A stretch of DNA of 64,000 nt from Spizellomyces punctatus DAOM BR117 (taxonomy: Eukaryota; Chytridiomycota; Chytridiomycetes; Spizellomycetales; Spizellomycetaceae), in NCBI RefSeq assembly GCF_000182565.1, contig NW_015971537.1:1213299-1277298 (forward strand), in the 5' to 3' direction. A model generated the notes under the pieces. The model did not search any database. It was not told where the DNA came from and was given only the letters and a program-made list of their open reading frames with translations. A program made the translations under genes and the position numbers. Below are positions 30,833-43,019 of the stretch, one piece after another; positions within the stretch are counted from its first letter, which is position 1; every line of letters begins with the position of its first letter.

Positions 30833-33800
30833 GACGGCATCTGTTCTTTGGCGTCAAACCAAGGGCGAGAAAGTTTACACGGGCAGTGTAGGAAGCAGAA
30901 GTCGGTATCTGGCAATCTCGTCTATAAACAAGACGGAAAGTATTCACAAAAGGAATTGGAAATTAAGTTCCTTAAAAGCTGAATTTACATCAAATGTCAC
31001 TTAACGTAGATGCGGACTTTACCTGTGACTACAGGAATAATTTCTAATAAGCAAGGTTGAGTGCTGAGTTGGAATTGGAACTTCACTGATGTAGCCTGAG
31101 CAGTAAAAGTTGGAAAGCTTCGGAGGTGTCAGTTTATAAAACCTGCTGTATACTGGAGAGCTTACCTCGGCTTCGAGAGACGCGTAGAATGATTGATAGC
31201 AAACGGCGGTTGATGGATCGTAAGGGTCTTGTACTTTGTGTTGATTGGATGGTTTAACTTGAATAACAGCGTGGAACTACGGACGAAGCAGACTGTCAGT
31301 GCGGGATACAGTTCGGAAGCTCCGAGAAGAGTAAACAAGTAAAAACTCAATCGAAACCAGAACAATACCCTTTGTTTAATCGAGTTTGTTTAAGGGCGAT
31401 CCAAAAGTGAATGAAGAAAAATGGAGAGATACTTGTTTGCTTTACGGGTTTGATGATTAGCCTATTCCATCTGCGCTTGCAAAGGATGAGTGAAATTAGA
31501 GCTGGAAAGACATGTCTGTTCTTTTGAATGAGTCCATCCGTTTTGATGTGAAGGGTTTCCAGCGGATGGCCTGTGACAACGGGGCAAGGACCTACCGGGA
31601 ACAGTAGCTGGTAGCCTTTGCAAACTCGATAAGAAAGACAATGTAAAGTCTGGTCAAAACACAACCCGACGACGACGGCGGGAAAGTGAGGCCTCTGAAC
31701 GGGGAGGAAACTAAAGAAGCCGGGAGTTTTGGACAAGAGGATTTTTGGATTTGTGGGCGTTTGGGATCCATGGATACTGGATCCGTATAACTGGAACACT
31801 TGGTAAATGTGGTCCTTGAGACAGGGAACTGGACCGACTGCACTCTCGGGAGTACCTTGTCTACCGCGGTTGCAACCCTTGCTGGGAGACCGTCTATTTT
31901 TACCCGGTTTTTGTTTCTGGTAGGGGATGTTGGAAACTACGCCAAAGCCTCCACCCGAGCCACACAGATAATGGCCATTCTTACTCCTTGCAAACAAAAG
32001 CTAACGTGATTTGCTCACCAGATCCAGGGACAATGCAAACCATTCGTAAAAAAGTTACAAATTGTCGAAACGCCCTTGTTCGCTTTGTTGCCTTGTTTTA
32101 TATTTGACAATGGTTTTGTAGAAGCTGTGTGTGCTTTGGCTGTGCACTTTGCTCGACGGTTTCAGAACCGCTGAGCAAAAAAAAGAAAAACAAAACCAAA
32201 ACGATCGAAGGGCGATGGTAGGCTCAGCGGCCCACCCGTCCAGCTTCCTCTGTGGTACGCGAAAAAGGGAGTTTTCCTCCAAAGAACGAGCTCGACTGCC
32301 AATCAACCCGTAACCCACGCGTCCACACGCTTGGATTTCGAGGCGTTCGAGATTAGCAAATCACATGATTGAGTCATCCTGTACGACGTATCATAAAGAC
32401 GATCTGAATAGTCACGTGCGTGATTCATTTTAGGGAGGTTCGGAGCGCCAATCGAGATTGCACGTTGCCATGTGTCAAAGGGGAACAATGCAAGGAAAGC
32501 CCATTACCAGGATATTGTTCATCTGATGCGAAACCTATTTTCCCATTGGTTCGCTACTGCTGGGCCATTGGGGTCTTTTGTTTGAAGTTCGCCCTTCAAT
32601 TTCCACGCTATAATCTCTGGGAGATGCAAAAGACACTTTTACAAACGCTAATATTGGATAAATATCAAGTTTTTTTGCCAGTGTCTTGTCCCTGAATCAT
32701 CCAAGTGATCCGACGGGCAACACTTTTTTGCCCGACTGACTGCGCTTTCTACTTTATTGACTTGGTTCATGGATGGCAGTCGCTGGGAGCTTTGTTTCAG
32801 CCTATGACAGCCTGTGGCAGGAAGGGAAGGGAGGAGAGAGGCGAGACGCCCAGATGAAAAGAGATACAAGATCTTGGACAAGGGTGATTCATTTTCGAAA
32901 AGGATTTTTGCCACGCCACATCCTACTTTTCGCCTGCATCATGTTTAGGTTTTACAATTGCCGTTACGGCGCGATGTATTGCGTGTCTGTTGAGGCAGTG
33001 TATCGGTAATATTTCATTCAAAAAAAATAAAAGAATTCCGGGATTCCGGGACGAATTCCCTTGTCCTTTTGCAGGCGGGGGGAATGCAGGTGGATCAAAA
33101 CCTGCAGTGCTGTTTCTAGAACGTTGAATGACTTGTCTTGACGCATTGTGTAACTTTGGAGATCAGTGATAGCGTGGAAGATTGTCGCTAGAGTATAACA
33201 CCCTGCTATTTTCAAAGTGTATCAACCTGCAAAAGATATGCTGCTCGTTTTTTAGATGCAGTTGGACGTTGGCGAGCGAGACCCGTGATTGCACGTGATG
33301 TATTGGCTGTGTCATTTCAACTGTCACGTGCAAAAGTGTCAGCGATCTGTCTACCAGGACAACCAAAAATGAAATGACTCCAAAAGATAAAGAGTATTTG
33401 TTGATATCTACTATCTCAAAGGTACGTGGATACAGATGATTACTTGCATTTATAGAACTACCACTCCTACACCGTTGACACCCAATATGTTGGTTATAGT
33501 GCATCAACTCAATTTAAATGCACGCAGTCACTGCCCACATCACGTTAATAATCTCGGTTGGAGTGTTCCAAAAAAGGTTAACCCATTGGTTAAGTGTAGG
33601 TCCGAGTGCCCCCCGACGCAACTTGACAAAAGACCTGACAAATAGCAGAAGAAGCAGTGTGTTTTTATTTATTGCCTACGGAAGCACTTTTCCATACACT
33701 GAATTATCTGTACATCCCAGTAAAAAGTCTTTATTATCGCATCATTTAGAAAGTATTTTCAAACCACAATAACGCCAGAAGTTGTGATAAAGTCGATAGT

Positions 33801-34163
33801 TAAAATACTTTTGATGGCAAATGATTACCGCCAGACTTTGCATCTCCTATCGACCGATGGTTCTTTGCCCTTCTAAATTCGGAAGCTCATGTCCCTCCGC
33901 ACAAACAACTGATCCGCTTTGAATGTGTCATGCAGGAAGCATCCACCGACGGTAATGTCACTGGCGGCTCGTTCATAGATGACATATCACAAGATGAAGA
34001 TATCAACAGATAATAAGCACGACCTTATTATACTAAACATAAGTTACTCCAAAAGCCTGGTCAGCCATTCATATACACCTAAACCGCATTCACCCAATGC
34101 GATAAATCTCTGGTCATCCAGACCCGAATCGTGTCTATCGACACGTTCCCCTGTCCAAGTTGC
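30833..34163. other. Long intergenic region, no confident gene
   Basis: 3.3 kb between the velvet and R3H genes. Minus-strand blocks at about 31000-31300 (QDPYDPSTAVCYQSFYASLEA, then FYCSGYISEVPIPTQ) and 31600-31900 are open and flanked by splice-like sites, so a poorly conserved spliced gene or 5' UTR exons of the velvet gene are possible. I could not assemble them. 32040-34160 shows only short frames and AT-rich DNA. Confidence 0.35.
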
Positions 34164-35370
34164 TCATGCAAAGAGGTAATCAAAAAATGACTTGCACGGG
34201 CGCAACTTGTCAAAGGCAGACGACCCAGGAGGATGAATGTAAGTAAAGCGCTTGCCATCCACGGTATCCTCACCTGGAGATTCACAGTCAGTATGCAAAT
34301 CAGAGTATTATTGGGACGTTAAACTTACTGTGAGAAGGAAGTAAATAATAACGGCACATGGCGTGAACAAGTAAGCGGAGAAAACTATCCCTAATCTCTA
34401 GGCAGATGGGCCCGGGATCTGGCGAGCTTGCATTTTTTACAGCAAACTCCGTTTCCACTACTTCTGCGGCATCAAGTCGAACCCATCCATCTTCGTCCTG
34501 GTCATCCTTCTCAGCGACAAAAGCATGCTTGAGGACAACCTGTTCAAACTTTTTGATGGATTCCTGAGCACATCCGGTACGACGAATGTGCTGCCTCAAC
34601 CGACGATCATTTTTCGTGAGATTCGATTCACCCGCTACAATCTTTCTTGGGGCCATTCGGTTCCCACGAGTCGAAGCGTAATGAATGATGTGAATCCGAT
34701 GGGGTTGGTCCGTCGATGCGTTTATCATAGCGTGATAAAGTTCATTTTTGGAAATTTCAGAAAAAGCACAGGGAGGTCGGGGTATGTGGTATCCAGGGTT
34801 CATGTCTTGCGGACTGTGGAAATCAGGATCGTGCTTTGACGTGGCAACAATAGGATGATCTGTGAAATGATCTGCAGAGGAAAGGGTGTCGTCAGTTACG
34901 GTTTGGAGTCAGGTTGCAATATTATCTCTCTGATCCACTGATGTATAGCATCCAGACTTACTGTTGTCGTGACGACGCCTCCGTCGAGATCCAACCTTCC
35001 CAATGCGTAACCGCTTAGCAAGAGAATCCCTGCACGCAACCCATCGCTTCTTTTTGGGTGAGGGTGTGTGCAATGCAACCGGCAAAGAGTCGTTGCACGG
35101 CGCAGCAGCTTCCAGGTGAACCACTGGCAACCGGGGAGGCGTTTCGACCACCACACCTGTCAAGGTCGAAACCGCAGGAGCTCCCAGAGTCGTTCCACCA
35201 ACAGTGGACCTACGGCAAAGGCGACCCATTTTTAGAGGGATTTATTACGCCCTACCGCGCGACCAGCTACTGCCGCAGTTCTCAGCTGCAGGTTTGCGCC
35301 TCTTCCACCAAAGTCCTCTCACATACCTCCGCTCACGGCCTGGCCGGGGCGTAGCCGTATCAACAGCCAT
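34164..35370 (-). CDS. R3H-domain protein with R3H-associated N-terminal region
   Basis: 314 aa in four exons: 35327-35370, 34962-35209, 34329-34871 and 34164-34273. Splicing MAVDTATPRPGRER to RSTVGG removes a 117-nt intron. Initiating instead at the ATG at 35229 would also be in frame, but I prefer the spliced form because its donor (GTATGT) and acceptor (CCGTAG) are good. A basic region KRLRIGKVGSRRRRRHDN is followed by the R3H-associated helices and an R3H core (RDSFLRLLVHAMCRYYLLPSHS), then GKRFTYIHPPGSSAFDKLRP. R3H binds single-stranded nucleic acid. Targets unknown; probably RNA-related. Confidence 0.8.
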
Positions 35371-36041
35371 AGTATTTCTTTTGTAATCAAACGTAGCGAA
35401 TATAGATAAGGGGAACTTTCCAGTGGCCGTAGGTAAAGACAACTTCGTCCTTTGAGTCTGGCTAGGCAGTTGACAACGTAGATGCGGCCGCTAAGAAGTC
35501 GTAGAAGCCCGCAGTAAAGAGCTTCAAGTCAAACCCACTGGGGGAAAAGAAAAACGAACGCTGCGGGGAAGTTTTATAAAGTCAATGTACGTAGCTTTTC
35601 CACGAGGGGCGAGCGCTGCAGCGGATTGGGAGGAGATTTGGGATCGGAGGGCCAAGCCACACCCTAGAAGTGCATCATCATTCGCGTACGCGTGACTTGT
35701 TCACTTTCCGCTTGGCAAACAAGTCTCATGAACGGCCCCAACAACCGAAATCACAATGAACGCAGTCAGATGTCATGCCGTCAATGACCAAAGAAGGCGC
35801 TTCACATTCCGTTAATTGCATGCCTAGAATCCAATTGAATTAGATGAAGCAGAAGAACAGATTTCGGATATCATCCATTAATGATTGAATCAAGCAATAG
35901 AGAGTATTTTGAACAGGTGCCTGTCCGCCTGCTGCCAAAACCAACGTCAACTACATGGCTGAGCACGGCGACGGCATGTCGGCTGAATGCGTGAATGTTG
36001 GATTAGGGTTATAATAGACAAAATCTCTTTGAGCTCTCTAT
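35371..36041. other. Intergenic
   Basis: Upstream of the R3H gene and tRNA-Leu; no gene recognised. Confidence 0.6.
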
Positions 36042-36123
36042 GGGTGTTTGGCCGAGTTGGTCTAAGGCGCTACGTTCAGGTCGTAGTCTCTCCGGAGGCG
36101 TGAGTTCGAATCTCACAGCACCC
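36042..36123 (+). tRNA. tRNA-Leu (CAG)
   Basis: 82 nt, acceptor GGGTGTT/AGCACCC (one T-G wobble), D-arm GGCCGAGTTGGTCTAAGGC, anticodon stem-loop CTACG-TTCAGGT-CGTAG with anticodon CAG, long variable arm TCTCTCCGGAGGC typical of class II Leu tRNAs, T-arm GTGAGTTCGAATCTCAC. No intron. Confidence 0.96.
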
Positions 36124-36292
36124 ATACCGCAGATACCGTGTTGCTTTTTGTCGTTTAGGCCACTGAATCCTCCTCCAGCACAGACTCGGCACCTAATATT
36201 TACGGCATGCACAGAAGAGGTTCATAAGAGCATCCTTCCTGAACAAAGTTGCTCAGCAAGTTGTCGGCGTCCCTTCTGCGCGCGTGGCACTC

Positions 36293-37250
36293 ATGCAAAG
36301 CATTTCGACCACTGTGCCCATTCGCCGCACGATAACATCTTCTGGTCCATGGCGAAGAAACTTGCAAGCAAGGGCACTAAAGACAGTAGTGAATGCAAGG
36401 CCACCCATTCGCGAGTACTTTTACTACATTGATGTCCATGGGCAGGTTGGTTGATGCATGTCTGTCTGCATACCTTGGTAATGTAATCACCATGGGCATA
36501 GTGAAGCTTCTGGTAATAACGCCGTTCGTTTTACCTTTGTGCAGCTGTTTTTGCATGATACTGTTCCTCGAAACTTTACAACATGTATGTTTACAAGCTA
36601 CATAACATGTGTTGCGGTGTTTACTGTTACTTTTTTTCGAAAGGTGTTCTAAATATCAAACTTGCTACAGGCTTCAAGGATAAACGGTTTCTCGATTTCT
36701 TCTTTTCACGACTCCGTTTGAATGACTTGCAGCAAGCTCACGCCCGAGATGGCTATCGATATGTGAGCCCGTGCGGACGGGAGATGAATTATGTCCAGGC
36801 GGAGGATGGTGAGTACGTTCCGCATCTAGGTTTTTTGTTGAGCATGCGGACAGTGGGACGATTGTCTTATGCATTGCTGGAGTAGCTCCGATTGTGTTTC
36901 AAGATTTAACGCCAGATGGTCAGTTTGTGCTGTTTTTTGTCAACGATAAAATATGGAGCCTAATGTGTGGCAATGTAGGCTCTCAGCTCACGTACGCAGG
37001 TTCACATGTCCACCCCTTCTCGCCCTCCTCCCTCTACATGTCCGCCACATCTGGTCGTCTTTATCATCCCCTCCCTTCTGCCCTGAATCTATCGCCAACG
37101 TGGATGCTGGACGACAGGCGAACGTCGATACCACCACTAGGTCTCCTTCGGTCTTCTCTAGTGCTAGCAAAACTATTTGATAAACTTAATGTGGAGAATG
37201 GGAGTGTGCAGTGGAATGGACGGGAATTCCCCCTTCATGTAATTGATTAG
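36293..37250 (+). CDS. UPF0598 (C8orf82-like) protein, probably mitochondrial
   Basis: Five exons: 36293-36445, 36545-36584, 36671-36808, 36886-36918 and 36979-37250, giving 211 aa. The last intron (36919-36978) is exactly 60 nt and open, so retention would also be in frame (231 aa). The conserved blocks of the family are all present: IREYFYYIDVHGQLFLHDT, FTTCFKDKRFLDFFFSRLR, YVSPCGREMNYVQAED, SGRLYHPLP and LGLLRSSLVLAKLF. The N-terminus MQSISTTVPIRRTI...PWRRNLQAR is basic and lacks acids, as in mitochondrial presequences. The family has no established function. It starts 170 bp after tRNA-Leu. Confidence 0.82.
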
Positions 37251-37554
37251 ATGAGTCTTGGGAGGATGTTTGTCATTGTCATAGTACTTGTGGATCTCTC
37301 GTGCTGTACATCAGGTCGCTGGATGACTTAGAGCGATGATATGAATATGTTATTATCCGTTTCTTTGTCTTCTGCTTTACCAGCACCAAAAACTGATATT
37401 TTGAGATTGACTTTAGTATTTTTGACTTAAGGTTTTTGCACAGAATTTCGAATGTTCTATTTCGTAAGCGCGGAATAATTAGAGTTTATGACGCTTGCGA
37501 TTGTGAATTGCCTCTTCCAACCAGCCCATCTTGCTTGTTTGGTGTGAAGGGGCC
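37251..37554. other. Intergenic
   Basis: About 300 bp between two plus-strand genes; no feature seen. Confidence 0.6.
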
Positions 37555-39950
37555 ATGCCTTCAATGAAACGACAACATGATTCAGAAAGCGGTGCTCAGG
37601 AACCCAACAGAAAGCGGATCGCTCGGACGAAAAGTGATCTGTCAAGCGACCATTTCGAGGTGTTCCAGGACGACGACGAGTCTACATTCAACGACGCCGA
37701 GGGAGACGAGGGAGAAGACAAGGATATTGGGAGCGCCAAGCAAGACTCGCTAGTTGAGGAGGAGGATTCATCGGCAAGTCGCTTGAAGACTTTTGGCGCA
37801 AAACTCCGCGAGTCTTTTGCATATCAAGGTACGATCAATTCGTGAGATACGAATAGCGGGCCGGTAGTTTGAGTAAGCTGCTACATGCTAGGTTCAGCTC
37901 CTTCATTTACTCGTAGCACGAGAAGGACACGATCAAGTGAAGCGGCATCCTCTGCTCGAGCTGCACCGCCCACCGTTCCGGCTTCGCGCACAAGAAAAGG
38001 AAAGGAAAAAGCAACTGAATCCGCACATACTCCATCTATTCAATCCAAATCTACCTTTTCTCAACCGATTGAACATTCTGTTCGATCCATCAACGACGTA
38101 ACGACCCCCACCATTTTCAACCCGTTCCGACCATATCGGCACACCCTTCATCCATCAGCCTACCTCCTCAGCCCATTGGGAACAATCACCCCTCTGCACA
38201 CGTCTCACATTCTCGCATCCTGGTCGCTTCCAACCTATGCCGCGCGTATACGTCAACTGCGTGTCTCGCGTACCGCAGCCTACTTTGATCGCCGGGTGAC
38301 ATGTATCGAGTGGCATCCAGACACGAGATTTCCCGCGGTGTTGGCAATGGGGTCTAAAGGAGGTGATCTGGTCTGGTGGGATTACGAGAAGAATGCAAGA
38401 CATGCAGGATATGTTGAGGAGGATGGAGATGATGGCACGAATGATGGGGAAAGTGTTCCGTACTTGTATGGGAGGGGGCCGGGTGGCTCTATTACAGCGG
38501 TACGTATTGACCACGTTAATTGTCTGAGTGTTGCTACTTTGCTTAAAACGAGCGGCTGCACAATTTAGATGCGATTCCACCCAACAGAAGCTAACATGGT
38601 ATATGCCCAAACATCATCTTCAAACGATATGTCATCCGCTGATCATCCATACATTTTTGTTTTCACTATTTCGCAAAGATCTACACCACATCCATCGACG
38701 GCACTGTCCGCAAACAAGATTTCGAAGGTCGACACGGTCGAGTATTCCTTGACACCCTCCACCGAGAAAAATGGTATACAGCTCTCGACATTTCTCCCCG
38801 TCTGCAGATGTTGATGGTGGGCAGTAATACCGGGTATGCGACGCTGGCAGATATGGATGGATGTGAAATTTGGAGTGGACGGCTGCATAAAGCCAAGTGC
38901 CATGATGTCGAATTTCATCCTGTGGAAGAAAATGTTGTTTGTACGGCTGGAAATGATAGAGTAGGTTAGCTTATTTTTTGTCTACATGGGTGAGCATGGT
39001 ATACTGATGCATTAACTTGTAGGTAGTTAAACTCTGGGATCTTCGTATGATGAAAAAGGACTGGAAGGAAGGCGACATTGGTGTACCGTTAAACACATTA
39101 GAACATGAAGGCGTCGTTACGGCAGGTAAGATAGTCACCGTTCTTTAATCCGTATCACTCAACTGGAAGGTGAGTCTGACCCAATGTTTTTACAGCCACA
39201 TTTTCAACATTTGCGCCGTATACTCTCTTAACAACCTCTCAGGATAGTGTAAGCGCTCCATTTCGTTCCCTATTTTGCAATCCCCGCTGACTATGTCTGC
39301 AATTAGCAATGTCGTCTGTATGATACTCCACTCACACATTCCACCCCATCCTACATCATGTCACATCCGCACCGACCGTTCCAGCATTTAACCGCCATCC
39401 GCGCAACATGGTCCCCCGTGCACCCTGACTTGTTTGTGATTGGGCGATACCCGGACACCACCACGGATCGACGGACGGTGGATGTGTTTCGATTTTGTCC
39501 GGGCTTGACGGGTGTGGAGTGTGTTGCGCGGATTGCAGATCCTCGAGTGGGTGGGATCCAATGTGTGAGTGGTTGGCAGGATGTGAGGTCTACTCTTAGT
39601 AGATGATATTGACTGTTTTGCATTTGTGACAGCTCGCAAAGTTCAACAGAATGGGAGACGTGCTTGCCACATGTTCAGGTATGTTGAAAACTGGCAAAAG
39701 CATGGTGTGGACTCGCCGTCGTCTAATATTATCTGTCGCATCAGGGTTCACGACGTATGTCTGGACGGTCCCTTCCGACACCGACGAGGATCACAATGGT
39801 AACGGGCCAAAAGACCGACCAGGAGGAGGTGGACCCAGTGGGGGACACAAGCCGAACATGTACGGACGGGGAGATGGAAAGGGCAAGAAACGTAATGAAG
39901 CCAACAACGAGAAAGGTGTAAAAGGAAAACGAGGAATAAGAGGTGAATAG
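37555..39950 (+). CDS. DDB2: DDB2/CMR1-like WD40 DNA-damage-binding protein
   Basis: 619 aa in nine exons: 37555-37828, 37892-38499, 38569-38598, 38679-38960, 39023-39125, 39196-39248, 39307-39564, 39633-39678 and 39745-39950. It starts MPSMKRQHD; the acidic/basic disordered N-terminus carries KRIARTK and RKGKEK. A seven-bladed WD40 region includes VTCIEWHPDTRFPAVLAMGS, KGGDLVWWDYEK, GPGGSITAMRFHP, MIYTTSIDGTVRKQDFEG, NVVCTAGNDRVVKLWDLR and ATCSGFTTYVWTVP. This block order is that of DDB2, the UV-lesion recognition subunit of the CUL4-DDB1 ligase. WDR76/CMR1 is the close alternative. The tail is Gly/Lys-rich. The start could be the Met three codons later. Confidence 0.85.
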
Positions 39951-40070
39951 GAAGATCCTCCGACTTGAGCAATAAGGATATTCGAATGCACAATCCTATG
40001 TTACATTGCTCTCTAAATGAAGCTAAACATGATGCTCAAATAATGAGCGCTATATAAATCCCCTTGTCCT

Positions 40071-41551
40071 TCACACACCATACACATCCACCAAAGCAAT
40101 CTTCTCGCCAAGTGCATTGCACTCTTTAAACTCCCTAGCAAACTCAATAGATACGCCATCACAACCTACAATCCGTAACACCCTCAGCCTCGGCAACGCA
40201 CGCGCGAGCACCTCCACATGGACATGCGTCAAGTCCAACCCCGAGACATCCAAGCTCTCTAGACGCGATAAACGGGCGAGCTCGGGAGTAAGGAGGGTAT
40301 CGGCATGAATGCCCACGCAATGTTTCACAGAGAGATGTACTAGCTGGTTTGCACAATGGGCGTTGACTATTGCGTTGAATGTTGTGGAGGTGATATTCGT
40401 GCTTTTAAAATGTAGGTCAGTTAAGAGTGGGCTGTGGTGGAGGAGGGTGATGATGGGCGCATCGGTAAGCAGCATGCATCCGTCCACTTTGAAAGACAAA
40501 AGGTACGGAAGATCGCGCACAAGAGGTTCCAGATCCGCATCCGTAACGTTCGAGCAGAAACTTAGGTTGAGTGATTGGAGGGTTGAACGGCATGTTTTGA
40601 GACTGGCGAGTGTTGACGGTGGGAACTTGGTTTGAGCAAGGTTAACCGACACCAGTTTGGTACACCACTCTCCCAATCTCGCCAGACAAGGCAAACTCTC
40701 CTGTTTCGTTAAACACAGTTCACGTAACCTTCCACACCGCAATACCTTCTCCAACCCATCATTACACATTGGTATCCTCGCGACAGAAAGAGTGGTAAGC
40801 GCCATTTCATCCAAAACAATCTTCCCGCATACCCAATCAACACCACTATCCACACAAAACACCTCCAATGTCCTCCGACTCCCCCGCACCGCATCTCCAA
40901 CCGCTCTACAATTCTCAAAGATAACCCCGAGAATCAGCGTACGAAGTCGTGTACACTCTCCAATGTGCTTGATGGCGGTGTCGGATAACCCCGACCATCC
41001 AGAGACGTTCAGATGCACCAGATACGGACTAGAGGAGATGAGATGAATGAACGCAGTGTCGTTGACTAGATAGCAATCGGATAGATCCAGCCAGACGAGG
41101 TGAGTAATTGAGCCATCAAAGGATAAGCAGCGTGTAAAGTCATTGACAAAGGTATTGTCGATCCGGCTCTTGAATCCTTTTAGGGGGCCTAGGCGGAGGG
41201 TCTTGACGTGATGCCCTGGGTAACAGGAGAGGATATCTTCACCGACGACGCCCTGTTTGGAGCACATGGGTTTGCAATGTTAATGATAGGAATGTTTGCA
41301 CATTTGGACCATGCATGTTTGGAACGTGCCTTTTTCGATTCTGCATCTCTTGAGCGTGCGTCGATTCGCCATTGACGGGATCGACGGAGGGTGGACAGAA
41401 GACGGTCAAGACGCCAAGGGTCGGGGTCTTTGAAGAGGAGGGTGGTCGTCACTTGGTACCAATCCCGCGTCGCCACTCGACAGTTGAGGAGGTCACCTAG
41501 TTCGAGTTGCGCAAAAATGTTGAATTGGAGTTCGTGTGGGAGGCTGCGCAT
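40071..41551 (-). CDS. F-box / leucine-rich-repeat protein
   Basis: The N-terminal F-box (residues 3-45: RSLPHELQFNIFAQLELGDL then LNCRVATRDWYQVTTTLLF) binds Skp1. It is followed by an array of roughly 10-12 cysteine-containing LRRs (LVWLDLSDCYLVNDTAFIHL, LVHLNVSGWSGLSDTAIKHI, LQSLNLSFCSNVTDADLEPL and so on) to the stop at 40071, as in Fbl/Grr1-type SCF substrate receptors. The F-box and LRR frames differ, so one intron must lie between about 41320 and 41230. No donor is clearly canonical; a join giving KKAHILSCYPGHHVKTL is one option. The target is unknown. Confidence 0.85.
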
Positions 41552-41682
41552 CCCACGCAGGTCTCCTTCCTTTCAGAGTGGACAACTTGCGCAGAGCGCC
41601 ATGGACGCAAAAAAAGGGCACGCAAAGGAGGACACCTAATTGCGTAACAGCCAAAAAAAAACCAAGCTGCCCGCGATGCAGT

Positions 41683-41753
41683 AGCACCACCTGGTTTCGA
41701 TCCAGGGGCCTCAGGGTTATGAGCCCTGCGCGCTTCCTCTGCGCTATGGTGCT
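41683..41753 (-). tRNA. Initiator tRNA-Met (CAU), second copy
   Basis: 71 nt, base-identical to 5320-5390, with the same A1-U72, CAT anticodon and A54/A60 T-loop. Flanks differ beyond a few bases, so this is a dispersed gene copy and not a recent segmental duplication. It lies 132 bp upstream of the F-box gene start, same strand. Confidence 0.95.
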
Positions 41754-42253
41754 GTCTTGAAATATTGGGAGGAAATTAACTCGTGAACACTAAAAGCACA
41801 ATCCAACGTATAAGCGCAACAGTGTTGTTCAAGCGAAAATACGTGGCTCCCCCTCATCCATCTTAGCTAATGCAGACTTTCTTTCACCTCACCCTACATT
41901 AGCACGCACTGAACCCCTCTGCCCAACGACAATATCCGCACACTGGTCTTTTATTCAAGACGAATATAACGTCTTTCTAACATGCCATATCCTGCCAACG
42001 CTGCCTTCCAACTTGGATGCTTCTAGCACGCCACCTATAATATCTGTCATTTCCCCAATTAAACAAACCACACTAAACTCTTTCTCTACAAACAGCGATC
42101 AACAAATAAACAATTCACGCTTACCTAAACTGACTCACGTTGACGCGTCCATTCCTCCGGGTGCATCGATCATGATTCACTCTCTGCCTTTGCAATGGCT
42201 GATTCCTATGCAGGGTATCGACCTGCTATGAACCGGGGAATTCCGATATGGGT
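41754..42253. other. Intergenic
   Basis: No convincing gene. An open frame at 42013-42231 lacks any recognisable feature. Confidence 0.55.
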
Positions 42254-42262
42254 TATATAAAG
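42254..42262 (+). promoter_or_regulatory. TATA box of the B12D-like gene
   Basis: TATATAAAG, 124 nt upstream of the ATG at 42386; a CA-rich leader follows. Confidence 0.5.
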
Positions 42263-42385
42263 AAGAGGTGAGTATAGCAATCGTTCATTCGTACCAGAGC
42301 ATAACCAAAGCACGAGCACGGCAAAGCAAACACAAAACACAAAGCAAAACCAAAGTCAACTCAAGGCAAACTCGACCACAACACA

Positions 42386-42671
42386 ATGTCGTTTAAATCA
42401 CTTCCATCGGAATGCTACCCCCTCTTTGGGATGCTCGCAACAGGGCTCGGATGTACGTATTCAACATCATTTTCTCCTTTTCCAGTAGCCTAACTCGTTA
42501 TTCTATGCAGTCGGCGTATACGTTGCCTCCAAACATCTTCTCAAAGACCAGGAGCTGAGACTACGGCCACGACCGGTCGGAAGTCTCAAGAGTTCGTGGG
42601 AGGAGCGTGTGACTGAGTTTGAGGGATTGGGTGAGCGGCAGGAAGGGGAACGGGTGTGGGCACGCAAGTAG
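42386..42671 (+). CDS. B12D/MLRQ (NDUFA4-like) small mitochondrial protein
   Basis: 75 aa in two exons, 42386-42452 and 42511-42671. The 58-nt intron (GTACGT...ATGCAG) restores LGFGVYVASKHLL, so this gene is too short and split for simple ORF finding. The sequence MSFKSLPSECYPLFGMLATG then LGFGVYVASKHLLKDQELRL has the single transmembrane helix and the following polar (K/R)xLxxDxELR block of the B12D/NADH-ubiquinone reductase complex I MLRQ family. It is expected in the mitochondrial inner membrane, associated with complex I or IV. The C-terminal half is charged. Confidence 0.78.
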
Positions 42672-43019
42672 GATATCACTAGATTTGGGTTTTTGGGTTG
42701 TTAGTGGTGTATGGACAGTTTATTTACCATTTAATTCTATGGGTGTAATTTGCAATATATTTTCGTAAGAGTGTATTATTCGACTTGCTGTATTCTTTTG
42801 CGCGCCCTTATGGTTGTTGGGGAAGAGCACATGGACTTTTCAGGATATCGCAAGGGATAGAGACTTTCAAGTTCCGAAATAAGCGCTGAACGCAATCGCT
42901 TCCTGATCCTTCTTTCTGTTCACCTTCCCTGGAACGGAGAGCAAGCGCGAGCTCAAAACAGATACACATCTATATCACATTAAGCCCATTTATTGCGTTT
43001 ATATAAATATATACAATCG
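42672..43019. other. Convergent 3' region
   Basis: Between the B12D-like and sirtuin stop codons; no gene. Confidence 0.65.

Noticed and set aside
31347-31997. 216-aa minus-strand ORF
   Set aside because: Low similarity to anything known and competing open frames on the same strand look equally protein-like; not enough to call a gene.
42013-42231. 72-aa ORF upstream of the B12D-like gene
   Set aside because: Composition is that of random AT-rich DNA and it precedes a better supported TATA box and gene.
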